DNA of 54,179 nt from contig WHTV01000014.1 in NCBI GenBank assembly GCA_009377535.1, positions 9,819 through 63,997 of the forward strand. Direction: 5' to 3'. The position numbers and the translations under genes are program-made. The notes under the pieces were generated by a model. The model had not been told where the DNA came from. It worked only from the letters and a program-made list of their open reading frames with translations, and did no database searches. How positions within the stretch are numbered: the stretch's first letter is position 1; each line of letters opens with the position of its first letter. Shown here piece by piece: positions 11,057 to 20,647 of the stretch. This stretch comes from Kiloniellaceae bacterium. GTDB taxonomy: Bacteria > Pseudomonadota > Alphaproteobacteria > Kiloniellales > Kiloniellaceae.

Positions 11057-11542
11057 ATGTCCGAAACCCTTCCTCTCAACCTGTTCCAGACCAGCACGCC
11101 GCTGCTCGAAATCGTCACTCGGCTGGTGCTCGCGATCCTCTTCGGTGCGGTCATCGGCATCGACCGCGAATTCCGCCAGAAGGCGGCCGGCCTGCGCACC
11201 CACATCCTGGTGTCCCTGGCGGCAGCGATCTTCACCCTCATCACCTTCGAGATCTTCTTTGAGATGAACGAACTGATGGACGAGCCGCGCAGCGACGCCA
11301 TCCGCATCATCGAGGCGGTAACCGCCGGCGTTGCGTTCCTTGCCGCCGGCACCATCATCCAGTCGAGAGGCACGGTACAGGGGCTTACCACCGGCGCCAG
11401 CATGTGGCTGGCGGGCGCGGTGGGTCTGGCCTGCGGCGGCGGATTCTATTCCATTGCGGTGATCGGCACGGTCTTGGCCGTCATCGTGCTCTTCGTCATC
11501 GGCAAGCTGGAGGCGCGCCTGATCCCCCGCAAGGACGATTAG
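11057..11542 (+). CDS. MgtC/SapB family membrane protein
   Basis: A 161-residue protein with about four membrane helices. It carries the MgtC family features: RLVLAILFGAVIGIDREFRQKAAGLRTH near the N-terminus, then RIIEAVTAGVAFLAAGTII, the conserved G(L)TTGASMWLAGAVGLACG and a short charged end. The ATG at 11057 is preferred over an upstream TTG at 11009, which would add 16 non-hydrophobic residues. The length fits the short form without the C-terminal ACT-like domain of virulence MgtC. The role may be in Mg2+ or membrane-potential homeostasis, but is unproven for this branch. Confidence 0.87.
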   Translation: MSETLPLNLFQTSTPLLEIVTRLVLAILFGAVIGIDREFRQKAAGLRTHILVSLAAAIFTLITFEIFFEMNELMDEPRSDAIRIIEAVTAGVAFLAAGTIIQSRGTVQGLTTGASMWLAGAVGLACGGGFYSIAVIGTVLAVIVLFVIGKLEARLIPRKDD

Positions 11543-11558
11543 CTCTCACCGCCAGGCT

Positions 11559-12005
11559 CTAGACCAGATAGAAGAGTAGCGTGGCGACGGCGGCGAGGAC
11601 GAGGCCGCCCACGAAGACCGCCTTGCGGGTGGGGGACTTGAGGATGATCTCGCCCTGACGGGCTTCTCCACCGGTCAGCGTCGGCGCATCGGAGGTCTGT
11701 GGCGTCGCCGCCGAGGAGGGCGTCGGCTGGGAGCCGTGCTTGGTCGACGGGCCGCGCGGGCGCTCGTCGTCCCTCGCCGGCAGAGTCGCCAGCGCCTCCA
11801 GCACGCGCGCCAGCATATTCGGCTCCCCGCCGCCCATGTTCTCCTCTTCGGCGACGGAAAGCTCGCGGGCGTCGCGCTCCCAGCTTTCCAGAACGCGGCG
11901 CTTCTCGGCGTCGCTTAGCCTGGAATCGACAAGAACCGCTTCCGGGGTCTTGAAGACCGCTCCGGGCTGTGCCACCGCCTTTTCGATTTCGGTCTGCGAG
12001 GTCAT
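11559..12005 (-). CDS. Hypothetical C-terminally anchored membrane protein
   Basis: A 148-residue protein from an ATG at 12005 with GGGAGGAG just upstream. I do not recognise a named family. The first 70 residues are charged and helical (SRLSDAEKRRVLESWERDARELSVAEEENMGGG), which resembles a short cytosolic helical domain. A Pro/Ser/Thr-rich linker follows. The protein ends in a single hydrophobic helix (AVFVGGLVLAAVATLLFYLV), so it looks tail-anchored with the N-terminus in the cytoplasm. It is convergent with the MgtC gene (16 bases between stops). The good start, ribosome site and domain pattern support a real gene. Confidence 0.7.
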   Translation of the reverse strand: MTSQTEIEKAVAQPGAVFKTPEAVLVDSRLSDAEKRRVLESWERDARELSVAEEENMGGGEPNMLARVLEALATLPARDDERPRGPSTKHGSQPTPSSAATPQTSDAPTLTGGEARQGEIILKSPTRKAVFVGGLVLAAVATLLFYLV

Positions 12006-12258
12006 CGCGGCTCCTCCCGCGGAAATCCGTGGCGCGTGCGATCCCGGGCACGGCCTTGTCCTTGAGTCAACGCCGGTTGCCCAGGTCGGTTCCGGCGAGA
12101 CTTGCGCCACATCCTGAAGGCTTTCGGAGCCGCGGCAGGAAAGGTACCGTCGGGCTGGCCGGGCGGCGCTGGCGACACATCGGCCATTGACCGATAGCTA
12201 CCCCGTGAAGCACAAGTTGTTCCCGTGCGACCAGGGAGAATCGGGTGACGCGCTGCTC

Positions 12259-12553
12259 TAGAGCCTTTCATGGTCATATTGAAGCAATTCTGTTGGCGAG
12301 CGGTGCGGCGATCCGTCAGGAGGCAGGCGCAGCGCGATGCGGCGCATCGGGCAAGCTTGTCGACGCCGTGGGCGCCCGCCGCTCGCCAACCCGCCAAGAG
12401 CCTTTGGGGGCCGGGCGTCTTTGCGCCAAGGCCGGCGGGCTTCGCCTTGGCCATAGCGCCGCTATGGCCTGCGCCAAACCCCCAAAGACCCTTGGGGACC
12501 TTGGCACAAAGCCGCTCCGGCAGAGTGCTTCAATATGACCATGAAAGGCTCTA
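12259..12553. mobile_element. MITE-like palindromic element with 28-bp perfect terminal inverted repeats
   Basis: The block is bounded by TAGAGCCTTTCATGGTCATA... at 12259-12286 and its exact reverse complement at 12526-12553: 28 bases including the outer TA dinucleotides. After that the repeat continues imperfectly (ATTCTG versus CTCTG). The interior (about 240 bp) is itself rich in inverted repeats, for example TTGGCGAGCGG/CCGCTCGCCAA and GGCCATAGCGCCGCTATGGCC, and has no convincing gene. TA flanks and TIRs without a transposase fit a miniature element moved by a Tc1/mariner-IS630-type transposase. A 30-base core at 12327-12356 recurs at 46330-46359 in the second element, at the same distance from the left end. 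It lies 74 bp before the protease/rimK pair. Confidence 0.8.
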
Positions 12554-12626
12554 AGAGGCGACCATTGCTGCGATCCAGAACAACCTTCTGGTTGCTTGCG
12601 GGGCGTGGTCCTGCCGGAAAGCGGCT

Positions 12627-13115
12627 GTGAAAGGTGCAAAACGGCAGGCCGTCGTCGTCGGCTGGCGCGAGTGGGCAAGCCTGCCGGATCTGGGCGTCGA
12701 CGAGATCAAGGCGAAGATCGATACCGGCGCACGCACCGCGGCTATCCATGCCTTCGAAATTCGCCCTTTCGTGCGCGATGGGCAGAAATTCGTCCGCTTC
12801 TCGCTGCACCCGGTTCAGCACCGGCGCCGGCCGGTGGTTGATTGCGAAGCGCGGGTCGTTGATGAGCGCGTCGTCACATCGTCCAGCGGCCACCGCCAGC
12901 GCCGTTACGTCATCGAGACGACCCTCAAGCTCGGCAACGACGCCTGGCCCATCGAGATGGCCTTGACCAATCGAGACGAAATGGGTTTCCGCATGCTGCT
13001 CGGGCGCCGCGCCTTGCGCCGGCGCTTCGTGGTCGACCCGGGCAGCTCCTTCGTGCTTTCGCGCCGTAAGGCGGCCAAGAAAGCGACACCCAAGCCGACG
13101 GAGAGGCCGGCATGA
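12627..13115 (+). CDS. RimB-like 'ATP-dependent zinc protease' family (retropepsin-like) protein
   Basis: A 162-residue protein from a GTG at 12627. It shows the aspartyl-protease-like [13 protein letters not shown] (DTGA) early, then [12 protein letters not shown] and, near the end, [24 protein letters not shown]. This is the family annotated 'ATP-dependent zinc protease' (PF05618), which resembles retroviral-type aspartic proteases. Related proteins (RimB) modulate RimK, which adds glutamates to ribosomal protein S6. Its stop overlaps the rimK start (ATGA), giving an obligate pair. A RimA-like gene is not present here. A basic, Lys/Pro-rich tail follows the domain. Confidence 0.85.
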   Translation: MKGAKRQAVVVGWREWASLPDLGVDEIKAKIDTGARTAAIHAFEIRPFVRDGQKFVRFSLHPVQHRRRPVVDCEARVVDERVVTSSSGHRQRRYVIETTLKLGNDAWPIEMALTNRDEMGFRMLLGRRALRRRFVVDPGSSFVLSRRKAAKKATPKPTERPA

Positions 13116-14017
13116 GAATCGCCCTTATGGCACGCAATCCGACGCTCTACTCCCATCAGCGATTGATCGAGGCGGCGGAGGGGCGCGGCCACGAGATCGA
13201 GGTGATCGACACCATGCGGGTCTACATTCACATCGCCTCGCATCGGCCGGAGATGTACTACCGCGGCGAAAAGGTGGAGGGCTTCGACGCCGTGATTCCG
13301 CGTATCGGCGCCTCGGTCACCTTTTTCGGCACCGCCGTGCTGCGCCAGTTCGAGATGATGGGCGTCTATCCGCTGAACGAGTCGGTGGCGATCAGCCGCT
13401 CGCGCGACAAGCTGCGCAGCCACCAGCTGCTGGCGCGCCGCGGCATCGGCCTGCCGGTGACGATCTTTGCCCATTCGACCAGCCGTGCCGAAGAGATCGT
13501 CGAGATGCTGGGCGGCGCCCCGGTGGTCATCAAGCTGCTCGAGGGTACCCAGGGCATCGGCGTGGTGCTGGGCGAGACCACGGGCGCGGCCAAGAGCATG
13601 ATCCAGGCCTTCGGCGGTTTGAAGGCCAACATCCTGGTGCAGGAGTTCATCAAGGAGTCCGGCGGCTCCGACATCCGCTGCCTGGTGGTCGGCGACAAGG
13701 TCGTGGCAGCGATGATCCGCAAGGGGGCCGAAGGCGAGTTCCGCTCCAACCTGCATCGCGGCGGCTCCGCCCAAGCGGTGAAGATCACGCCGGAGGAGCG
13801 CTCGACCGCCGTGCGCGCGGCGAAGATCATGGGCCTCAATGTCTGCGGCGTCGACATGCTGCGCTCCAATCACGGTCCCGTGGTCATGGAGGTCAACTCG
13901 TCGCCGGGTCTGGAGGGGGTCGAAAAGGCGACCGGCAAGGATGTCGCCGGCAGCATCATCGCCTTCCTGGAAAAGCACGCCAAGCCGAACAAGACGCGCA
14001 CCCGCGGGCGCGGATGA
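13112..14017 (+). CDS. rimK: RimK family ATP-grasp glutamate ligase
   Basis: A 301-residue ATP-grasp enzyme close in length to E. coli RimK. Visible are the N-terminal [42 protein letters not shown], the lysine in [16 protein letters not shown] for ATP binding, [15 protein letters not shown], and the metal-binding [17 protein letters not shown] end. RimK adds glutamate residues to the C-terminus of ribosomal protein S6 and can make poly-glutamate. A basic C-terminal tail (KTRTRGRG) is extra. It is translationally coupled to the retropepsin-like gene upstream and converges on tamB (12 bases between stops). Confidence 0.92.
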   Translation: MRIALMARNPTLYSHQRLIEAAEGRGHEIEVIDTMRVYIHIASHRPEMYYRGEKVEGFDAVIPRIGASVTFFGTAVLRQFEMMGVYPLNESVAISRSRDKLRSHQLLARRGIGLPVTIFAHSTSRAEEIVEMLGGAPVVIKLLEGTQGIGVVLGETTGAAKSMIQAFGGLKANILVQEFIKESGGSDIRCLVVGDKVVAAMIRKGAEGEFRSNLHRGGSAQAVKITPEERSTAVRAAKIMGLNVCGVDMLRSNHGPVVMEVNSSPGLEGVEKATGKDVAGSIIAFLEKHAKPNKTRTRGRG

Positions 14018-14029
14018 GGGGCCTACGCT

Positions 14030-17000
14030 TTAGTAGTCCCACTGGAAGCGCACGCCGGACTTGCTGGCACCCTTAGCGGTGACCTCGCTCTCCAGCGTGA
14101 TGTTCGGTGTCAGCTCGACCTCGACGCCGGCAGCGGTGGACTGCGAGTCGGCGCCCTGCCTGACGCCGAGGTAGACATCGTCGGTCAGGTACCGGCCGGC
14201 CTCCAGCGCCGGCTGGTCGCCCTCGGCGGTTTCGATGCGCAGCACGTCAACGCCGAGGGTACGCCGCGCAAAGCCCAGGATGTCGGTGCCACCGCCCTTG
14301 CCGGTAAGGTCGCGCAAGGCGATGGCAAGCTGCGCCGCCTCGGCGGCAGAGAGGCTGGCGGCCGACTTGTCGAACAGCACCCGGGAGACGATTTCGTCGC
14401 GCGGCACGTCGGGCACCGAGGTGAGCTCGAGCTCCGGGCGCGACAGCGGGCCGCTGAGCCGCGCGGTGACCGTCAGGTCCCTGCCTTCGTGGACGGCCCT
14501 GACATTGAGGGCGGGTTCGGTGTCTGCCCCTTGCGGCAGCGTCACCTTGCCCTCGCGCAAGATGAAGGGTTTGCCGACCACCGAGAGCTGGCCGCGCACC
14601 AGGTTGACCTCGCCGGTGACCATCGGCGCGGCGGCGGGGCCCTGCACCGAGATGCGTCCCGCCCACTCGGAATCCAGGCCGCGTCCGCGCACGAAGATGC
14701 GCCGCGGCATCTCGACGACAACGTCGAGGGTGGCGTCGACCGGCGGCTTGTCGGCTTCCTCAGGCCGCTGCGCCACAACGCCGTCCTTGATCTCGATGAC
14801 ATCGAGGCTCACCACGTCGGGCGGCAGGTCGGTCAGCAGGCTGATCTCCACAGTCTCTGTGGTGAAGCGCCCCTCGACATGGGGCGCGCCGATATCGCCG
14901 TCGAGCTTCACCTTGCCGCCGGTCACCGCCGTCACGTCGTCGCGCCTGACGGCATGAAATTTGTCGAGCTCTATGGTGACGTCGAAGGGGAAGTTCCGTT
15001 CGGGGTCGATGGCCAGGCTGCCTGTGCCGTCCACTCTGCCGCCGGAGCCATCGTTGGCGCTGAGCGTGGACAGGGTCACCCGCTCGTTGGTCACCTCCGC
15101 GGTGAGAGCCAGGTCACGCAGGACGGTGCCGGTCTCCAGGTTCTCGTAGCGGCCCTTCTCGAGCGCAATATAGCCTTCGGCCTGCGGTGCGCCCAGGCTG
15201 CCGTCGACGCCGAACGCGATCTGGGCCTCGCCGCCCAGGCGGTGCTCCGGCAGCGGCACGAAGAGCAGCATCGTCCTGATGTCACCGGTCCAATCGAGGC
15301 GGCCGGACAGCGGCACCTCGGGCGGCATCTCGATGCTGCCGTCGGGGGTCATCTGCAGCGGCGCGTCGACGCTGAAGCGGGCGGCCGCGACCTGGGCCCC
15401 GCCCAGCTGCCCCTCGGCCTTCAAACGTCCGATCTGCCAGTCCGCCGTGGAGGTCAGTTCGAGCGCCGGCATGTCCTTGCTGTCGCGCGGGCGCAGGCCG
15501 GTTGCGGTGAAGCGGGCTGTGCCCTGCGGCGCAGCGAAGCTTCCCTCCAGGTTCACCTCGGCGGAGATCTCGCCGGCCAGGCCGCTGTCCCAGAAGGCAT
15601 CGACGGTCGGCAGCGGCAGGGCATCGAGCGCGGCCTGCAGCGTCACCCGCCCCTCGCCGAGCGCCGCATCGGCGGTCAGCAGGGCGTCGCCGGAAGCCAG
15701 CGCAAGTCCTTCCAGCCGGGTGAGTTCGGGCGACAGCGTCAGGATCGCCGTCCGGCGCAGCGCCAGCGGCTGGCCGAAGGCGCGGCCCTCGGCACTCTCG
15801 AGCGCGACGGCGAGGGTCTCGTCCTGCCGCGTCACGCGCGCCCGGGCCGCCAGTTCCATGGGCTCGATCCAGTGGCCGCCGGCTTTCAGCGTGACGTCGA
15901 GGGCATTCAGGGTGCCCCGGGCGCCGAGATCGACGCGTTCCAGCTCCAGGCGGTCCCAGCGCAAGGCCGTCGCGGCGAGCGCGATCTCTCCGGGCTCGGT
16001 GAAGACAGGATCCTGGCCGCGCAGGTTCAGCGTCAGGCGCTCGGCCCTGATGGGAGACGCCCCCGCCTCCGGCAGGAGGGTCAGGCCGGAAAGATCGGCG
16101 GAAACGGTCAGCGGTGCCGCGGCGCCCGGCACGTTCAGCTTCACCGCGACCTTGCCCTTGCCGCCGCCGGAGAAGCCGGCGAGCTCCAGCCAGGGCGCAA
16201 GGTCGGCGACTTCGCCTTGCAAGTCGGCCGCCGGGTCGCCGCCGTCGAGCGGCAGGGTCACCCGGCCGGTCACCGTGGTCTGCGGTAGGCTCGCCCGCAG
16301 ATTGGCCAGGGTGACGGCTTCGCGCCGTAGCGCAATTTCGGTGCTGGCCTCGGCCGGGCCGAAGGGGCTGGTCAGCGCCACGGTAATCGGTCCGTCGATG
16401 TCGGCACCACTGAGGCGCAGGCGGTAGCTGCCCGAGATATCGCTGAGGGTCTGCTCTTCGACCGTCAGCTCGGCGAGGCGGGCACGACCGCTGAGGTCGA
16501 GGGCGTCGAACGGGCCGGAGAGCTCGCCTTCCACCGTCATGGGTCCCGCCAGCGCCACGCCGAGTTCCTCGGCAAGCACCTGCGCGTCTGCGAGCGAGAG
16601 GGCATACCTGCCGTCGCGCAGCGCCGTGCCGGCCACCGTCAGGCGGGCTTCGAGCTGCGTGGTGGCTGAACGCGCGCTTGCCCGCTCGATACGGATATCT
16701 CCATCGGCGATGACCAGCCGGGTCGTCACGTCGAGGCCTTCGCCGGCGGCCGCCTTGATCAGTCCGATGTCGCTGGAGGGTTGCTCCCAGCGACCCTCCA
16801 AGTCGGCGGCGATGCGGCTGCCGAAGTCTTCCAGGGAGACCGGACCGGCCAGCCGCAGAGGGCCGCCGAGGGTGATCTCGGTGAGCGGCTGCAGTGCCGC
16901 CAGGTCGGACAGCTGTGCGGCGGCGTCGAGCTGTGCGCTGCCGTCGGTCAGGTTGAAGGGGCCGCTGGCCGAGAGTGTCGCCGGGCCGGCAGCGGCTTCC

Positions 17001-18415
17001 AGCGTGGCGACGTCGAGCACCAGCGTCTCGAGATCGAGCCGGCCGGCGAGCGTTACAGGCAGTCTGTCGCCGAGCAGCCGGTTGACGTCGTCCTGGCCGG
17101 GCAGGCGCAGGGCATCGAAGCGGCCCTCGAGCGCGAGCACCAGCAGCGGCGCCGGGCCGAGCAGATCGCGCTCGGTAGTAACCCTGCCACTGAGGGCGAC
17201 CGCCTCGGCCGTGATGTCGGGGCTGGCGAGCCCTTCTGCCCGCAGATCGAGCGTCGCCTGGGGCCTGTCGATGGAACCGCTTACCGCGATATCGGCCGAG
17301 AGGCTGTGCAGGCCGTCGAGGCCGGCCAAAGCTGCCAGCGCCGAGGCGTCCATCACCTGTGCCGAAAGCCGCAGGTCGAGCGCACCGCTTTCCGGCACCG
17401 CGTCGCCCTGGAGGTCGATCCGCAGGCTGTCGTTGACCGTGGCGAAGCGATCGAGGTGCAGGCGTTCTTTCTCCTGCCAGGCGCCCAACAGTTCGATCTC
17501 CGTGCGTCCGGCGGCGAGGCGCCAGAGGTCGTCTCCTTGCGGTGGGCGAAGATTGCTGATGCCGCGCAGGCTGAAAGCGAGATCGCCGTTGTCGCGGCGC
17601 TGCAGGCCGATGGTGGCCTCGGCGTCGGCCAGGTCGCCCAGCGTCAGAGCGAGGTCGCCGGCCCAGTCGGTCAGCGGTCCGCTGCCGGTCAGTTTCATTT
17701 CGGTGCCCGGCAGGTCGGGCATCTCCAACAGGGCTGCCAGCAGGCCGCCGGGCGCGGAGGTCGCGGCAAGGTCGGCGGTCAGGCTGTCGCTCTGCGGCTC
17801 GTAGCGCAAACTGGCAAGCAACCGCCCCTCGGCCCCATCGATCCGCGCCAGGTCGACGCGCGTCGACAGGCTGCCGTCGTCGCGCCGCCCTGCTTCGCCG
17901 GACAGCGTGAAGCGCGCGGCCTGGCCGAGCACGGGCTCGCCCAGGGCAATCTCGTCGGCGACAAAGCCGCCGAGGCGGATCTTCAGCGGAAAGGCCAACA
18001 GCTCGCGGGGGTCGCTGCCGCCGCCATCCTTGACCGCCCCCGGCGGCGCGGCCGGCAGGCGCGCCAGGTCGACGCCGGTCAATGCCAGGCGCTCCACGTC
18101 GAGCGTCCGGCCGAGCAACTGCCAGGGTCGCCAGTCGATTTCCAGGGCGGCGACTGTGAGCCAGCGTCCCTCCGCGTCGCGCAGCACGATGTCGCGAGCC
18201 TGCAGGCTCTGCGGCAGATCGCCGGTGAGGGCGCCGATGGAGAGCTCCATCTCGCCGGGCGTGCTGACGGCGTCCTCGATCTGGCGGGTGAGCCAGTCGC
18301 GGCCGCCGTCGCTATTGAGCCAGCCGTAGCCGAGCGCGACGGTCAGCACGATCGCGGCGAGCAGGCCGCCGCAGCCGATGAGTGCCCACTTCGCGATTGC
18401 TGCTGCCCGGCGCAT
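14030..18415 (-). CDS. tamB: Translocation and assembly module protein TamB
   Basis: A 1461-residue protein. A single N-terminal membrane anchor (ALIGCGGLLAAIVLTVALGYGW) is followed by more than 1,300 residues of repeating beta-rich, low-Cys sequence. The C-terminal DUF490/TamB domain ends in FQWDY, a beta-barrel-like terminus. Very long AsmA-like proteins of this type form a hydrophobic groove across the periplasm and, with TamA, help move phospholipids and assemble outer-membrane proteins. The start is one base after the tamA stop, so the two genes form an operon in the order tamA-tamB on the minus strand. Confidence 0.93.
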   Translation of the reverse strand: MRRAAAIAKWALIGCGGLLAAIVLTVALGYGWLNSDGGRDWLTRQIEDAVSTPGEMELSIGALTGDLPQSLQARDIVLRDAEGRWLTVAALEIDWRPWQLLGRTLDVERLALTGVDLARLPAAPPGAVKDGGGSDPRELLAFPLKIRLGGFVADEIALGEPVLGQAARFTLSGEAGRRDDGSLSTRVDLARIDGAEGRLLASLRYEPQSDSLTADLAATSAPGGLLAALLEMPDLPGTEMKLTGSGPLTDWAGDLALTLGDLADAEATIGLQRRDNGDLAFSLRGISNLRPPQGDDLWRLAAGRTEIELLGAWQEKERLHLDRFATVNDSLRIDLQGDAVPESGALDLRLSAQVMDASALAALAGLDGLHSLSADIAVSGSIDRPQATLDLRAEGLASPDITAEAVALSGRVTTERDLLGPAPLLVLALEGRFDALRLPGQDDVNRLLGDRLPVTLAGRLDLETLVLDVATLEAAAGPATLSASGPFNLTDGSAQLDAAAQLSDLAALQPLTEITLGGPLRLAGPVSLEDFGSRIAADLEGRWEQPSSDIGLIKAAAGEGLDVTTRLVIADGDIRIERASARSATTQLEARLTVAGTALRDGRYALSLADAQVLAEELGVALAGPMTVEGELSGPFDALDLSGRARLAELTVEEQTLSDISGSYRLRLSGADIDGPITVALTSPFGPAEASTEIALRREAVTLANLRASLPQTTVTGRVTLPLDGGDPAADLQGEVADLAPWLELAGFSGGGKGKVAVKLNVPGAAAPLTVSADLSGLTLLPEAGASPIRAERLTLNLRGQDPVFTEPGEIALAATALRWDRLELERVDLGARGTLNALDVTLKAGGHWIEPMELAARARVTRQDETLAVALESAEGRAFGQPLALRRTAILTLSPELTRLEGLALASGDALLTADAALGEGRVTLQAALDALPLPTVDAFWDSGLAGEISAEVNLEGSFAAPQGTARFTATGLRPRDSKDMPALELTSTADWQIGRLKAEGQLGGAQVAAARFSVDAPLQMTPDGSIEMPPEVPLSGRLDWTGDIRTMLLFVPLPEHRLGGEAQIAFGVDGSLGAPQAEGYIALEKGRYENLETGTVLRDLALTAEVTNERVTLSTLSANDGSGGRVDGTGSLAIDPERNFPFDVTIELDKFHAVRRDDVTAVTGGKVKLDGDIGAPHVEGRFTTETVEISLLTDLPPDVVSLDVIEIKDGVVAQRPEEADKPPVDATLDVVVEMPRRIFVRGRGLDSEWAGRISVQGPAAAPMVTGEVNLVRGQLSVVGKPFILREGKVTLPQGADTEPALNVRAVHEGRDLTVTARLSGPLSRPELELTSVPDVPRDEIVSRVLFDKSAASLSAAEAAQLAIALRDLTGKGGGTDILGFARRTLGVDVLRIETAEGDQPALEAGRYLTDDVYLGVRQGADSQSTAAGVEVELTPNITLESEVTAKGASKSGVRFQWDY

Positions 18416-18416
18416 G

Positions 18417-20321
18417 TCAGAACGCCTGTCCGAAACTGATGTAGAACTGGAAGGTCTCGTCTACCCCGTCGCGCGGATTGAGCGGGAAGGCGACGTCCAA
18501 CCGTATCGGCCCAAAGCCGGTAAAGTATCTCAGGCCCAGCCCGGCAGCCCAGCGCAGGGTCTCGTCGCCGGTGGGAATGGGATCGTCGTAGACGGTGCCG
18601 CCGTCGATGAACGGCACGACGCCGATCTCCTCGGTGACCCGCACGCGCAGCTCGCCGCCAAGTTCCACCAGAGAGGTGCCGCCAAAGGGATCTTCGTCGT
18701 CGTCGAGCGGGCCGACCAGCTGGTATTCGTAGCCGCGGATGGAGCCGCCGCCGCCGGCGTAGAAGCGGCGGGAGGCGGGCAGGACCTCGGTCTTCTCGCC
18801 GAGGATGGAGCCGACACGCGCACGGCCGGCGAGGACGAAGCGCTCGTCCTCGTCGATGGCGTAGTAGGCCGAACCGCCGGCGCTTGCGGTGAGGAAGAGG
18901 AGGTTCTCGCTGCCGACGCCGGTGGTCGGGGTGAGCGCCAGCTGCAGCCGCGTGCCCGAGTGGGGGTCGAGCGGATCGTCGGTGGTGTCGCGGGTCGCCG
19001 TCAGGGGCAGGCCGAAGAGCTGGAAGGTGCGCTCACCCACGCCGTTGTCGGCTTTCTCGTCGATGATCTCGTAGCCGAAGGAAACGCCGGCGGAGCCGCG
19101 CCAGTTGTCGAGAAAGGGGCGCTCCAGGGCAATGACCGAATCGACCGACTGGCGCTCGTAGGCGTCGGTGTCCTCGAAGCCGCCCCTGAGATTGGCCAGC
19201 AGGTCCTGGTCGTTGCGCAAGAAGGTCGGCTTGCGGAAATCGATCTGCCCGATCTGCTCGATCAGCGAGCCGGTCGCGCCGACGCGCAGCTGCTCGTTCT
19301 GGCCCAGCAGATTGCGGTGCTCCCAGAACAGCTCCAGGCTGGGGCCGATGTCGGTCGAGAAGGCAACGGTCGCGCCGATCGAGCGGTGCTCGCGCTCGAC
19401 CAGGGAGACGGTGACCGGCAGGCTGCCGTCCTCGGCAACTTCGGCGCCGGTTTCCGCATTGACCGTGGAAAACAGCCCAGTGCTGGAGAGGCGGCGCTGC
19501 AGGTCACGCAGGACGCGGCGGTCGTAGGTCACGCCCTCCGGCCAGTCCGCGAGGCGGCGCAGATAGTCCTCGCCAACCTCCTCTTGACCCGTGAAGACGA
19601 GAGGGCCGAAAGTCGCGGCCCGGCCGGCATCAACGGCAAGTTGGACGGTCATCGCGCGTCTTTCGCGGTCGATGAAGGTCTTGCGGTCGGCGACCCGGGC
19701 AAAAGGGTGGCCGCGCTCTTGCAGCAGTTCGATCAGGCGCTGCTCGCTGGCGACCACCGTGGGCGCGCGTGCCGGCATGCCGAGGCTCACGCCGATTTCC
19801 TCGAGCGTCGGGCGGATCGCCTCCGCCGGCGCGGCCGCGTCGGCGTAGCTGATCTCGTAGGCTGCCACGTCGTAACGCGGGCCAGCGTCGATCTGCAGCC
19901 GGATCAGCACCGGCTTCGCCTCGCCGTCGATGTCCAGGTCGATCTTCGAATCGTAGTAGCCCTCCGAACGCAGGGCCGTCTGCATGCGGCCGATGTCGTC
20001 CTCCGCGCGCCGGCGCAGCCCGATGGTGGTCGCCGGCGGTTTGTCGGCGAGCGCCAGGAGCTGTGACGAGGCGCGCAGCAGATCCAGCAGGTCGCCCTCC
20101 CCGATGCCCCCGAGACGGACTTCATAGGCAACCCCGGCTTCCGCGTCGGAGGCACCATCGCTCCCGCCGCTGGCCTCACCGCGGTTGGGACCAACAGATT
20201 CGGACGCCTGGCCGGCCCCGACGGTGCTTGCGACGGCGAGCCCGAGCGCGATCAGTGCCAGGGCACGGGCGCGGTTCTGCCGCCGGCCGGGCCGGGCATC
20301 CTTCCCAACTGATTGCTTCAA
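18417..20321 (-). CDS. tamA: Translocation and assembly module protein TamA (Omp85 family)
   Basis: An outer-membrane BamA-like protein of about 634 residues from a TTG at 20321. I chose this start because AGGAG sits six bases upstream and it gives a clean signal peptide (RARALALIALGLAVASTVGAGQA). In-frame ATGs at 20360 and 20375 lack ribosome sites. The mature N-terminus is a low-complexity linker, followed by POTRA-like repeats (for example GRMQTALRSEGYYDSKIDLDI) and a C-terminal surface-antigen beta-barrel with RRFYAGGGGSIRGYEYQLVG (the Omp85 G-rich loop). It ends in a phenylalanine (SFGQAF), as outer-membrane barrels do. It works with TamB. Confidence 0.92.
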   Translation of the reverse strand: MKQSVGKDARPGRRQNRARALALIALGLAVASTVGAGQASESVGPNRGEASGGSDGASDAEAGVAYEVRLGGIGEGDLLDLLRASSQLLALADKPPATTIGLRRRAEDDIGRMQTALRSEGYYDSKIDLDIDGEAKPVLIRLQIDAGPRYDVAAYEISYADAAAPAEAIRPTLEEIGVSLGMPARAPTVVASEQRLIELLQERGHPFARVADRKTFIDRERRAMTVQLAVDAGRAATFGPLVFTGQEEVGEDYLRRLADWPEGVTYDRRVLRDLQRRLSSTGLFSTVNAETGAEVAEDGSLPVTVSLVEREHRSIGATVAFSTDIGPSLELFWEHRNLLGQNEQLRVGATGSLIEQIGQIDFRKPTFLRNDQDLLANLRGGFEDTDAYERQSVDSVIALERPFLDNWRGSAGVSFGYEIIDEKADNGVGERTFQLFGLPLTATRDTTDDPLDPHSGTRLQLALTPTTGVGSENLLFLTASAGGSAYYAIDEDERFVLAGRARVGSILGEKTEVLPASRRFYAGGGGSIRGYEYQLVGPLDDDEDPFGGTSLVELGGELRVRVTEEIGVVPFIDGGTVYDDPIPTGDETLRWAAGLGLRYFTGFGPIRLDVAFPLNPRDGVDETFQFYISFGQAF

Positions 20322-20605
20322 AACCGGCTCCTGGCCCAAATGTTCCGGCGGGACGCCCATAGGGCAGGATTCCATGCCACGATAGATTGCGTTCGGGCCG
20401 CACGAACCCATTCTTCTCGTGGGCTTCTGCCTAGCGGGGAGGCAGCACTCAATATAGGTTTTGCCGGCCGCTTTGCCAGAAAATTGCTGTCGAATGCGAG
20501 GCTTCGCCATGCTGCTGCCAGGTTTCAGTTGTGTTGCCTCGGCAGGGGATATGTTTCTGAGGCGGGAAATCATGCAGAAATAGTGAAGGCATAGGGTCTC
20601 CGGCC

Positions 20606-20630
20606 ATTGCAGCCGCTTCGATGCTGCAAT
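20606..20630 (+). promoter_or_regulatory. Leader hairpin upstream of the methyltransferase gene
   Basis: ATTGCAGC at 20606-20613 and GCTGCAAT at 20623-20630 are perfect complements separated by nine bases. They end 17 bases before the ATG at 20648. The AGAGGAG ribosome site lies just after the hairpin. It could be an operator (SahR/SamR-type ArsR repressors control methionine genes in this class) or an RNA structure in the leader. Sequence alone does not decide, and no known SAM riboswitch consensus was recognised. Confidence 0.4.
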
Positions 20631-20647
20631 CGCAGAGGAGACTTTGA

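Noticed and set aside
14489-16288. Long plus-strand open frames opposite tamB
   Set aside because: Gln/Arg/Gly-rich shadow sequence; the tamB frame explains the region.
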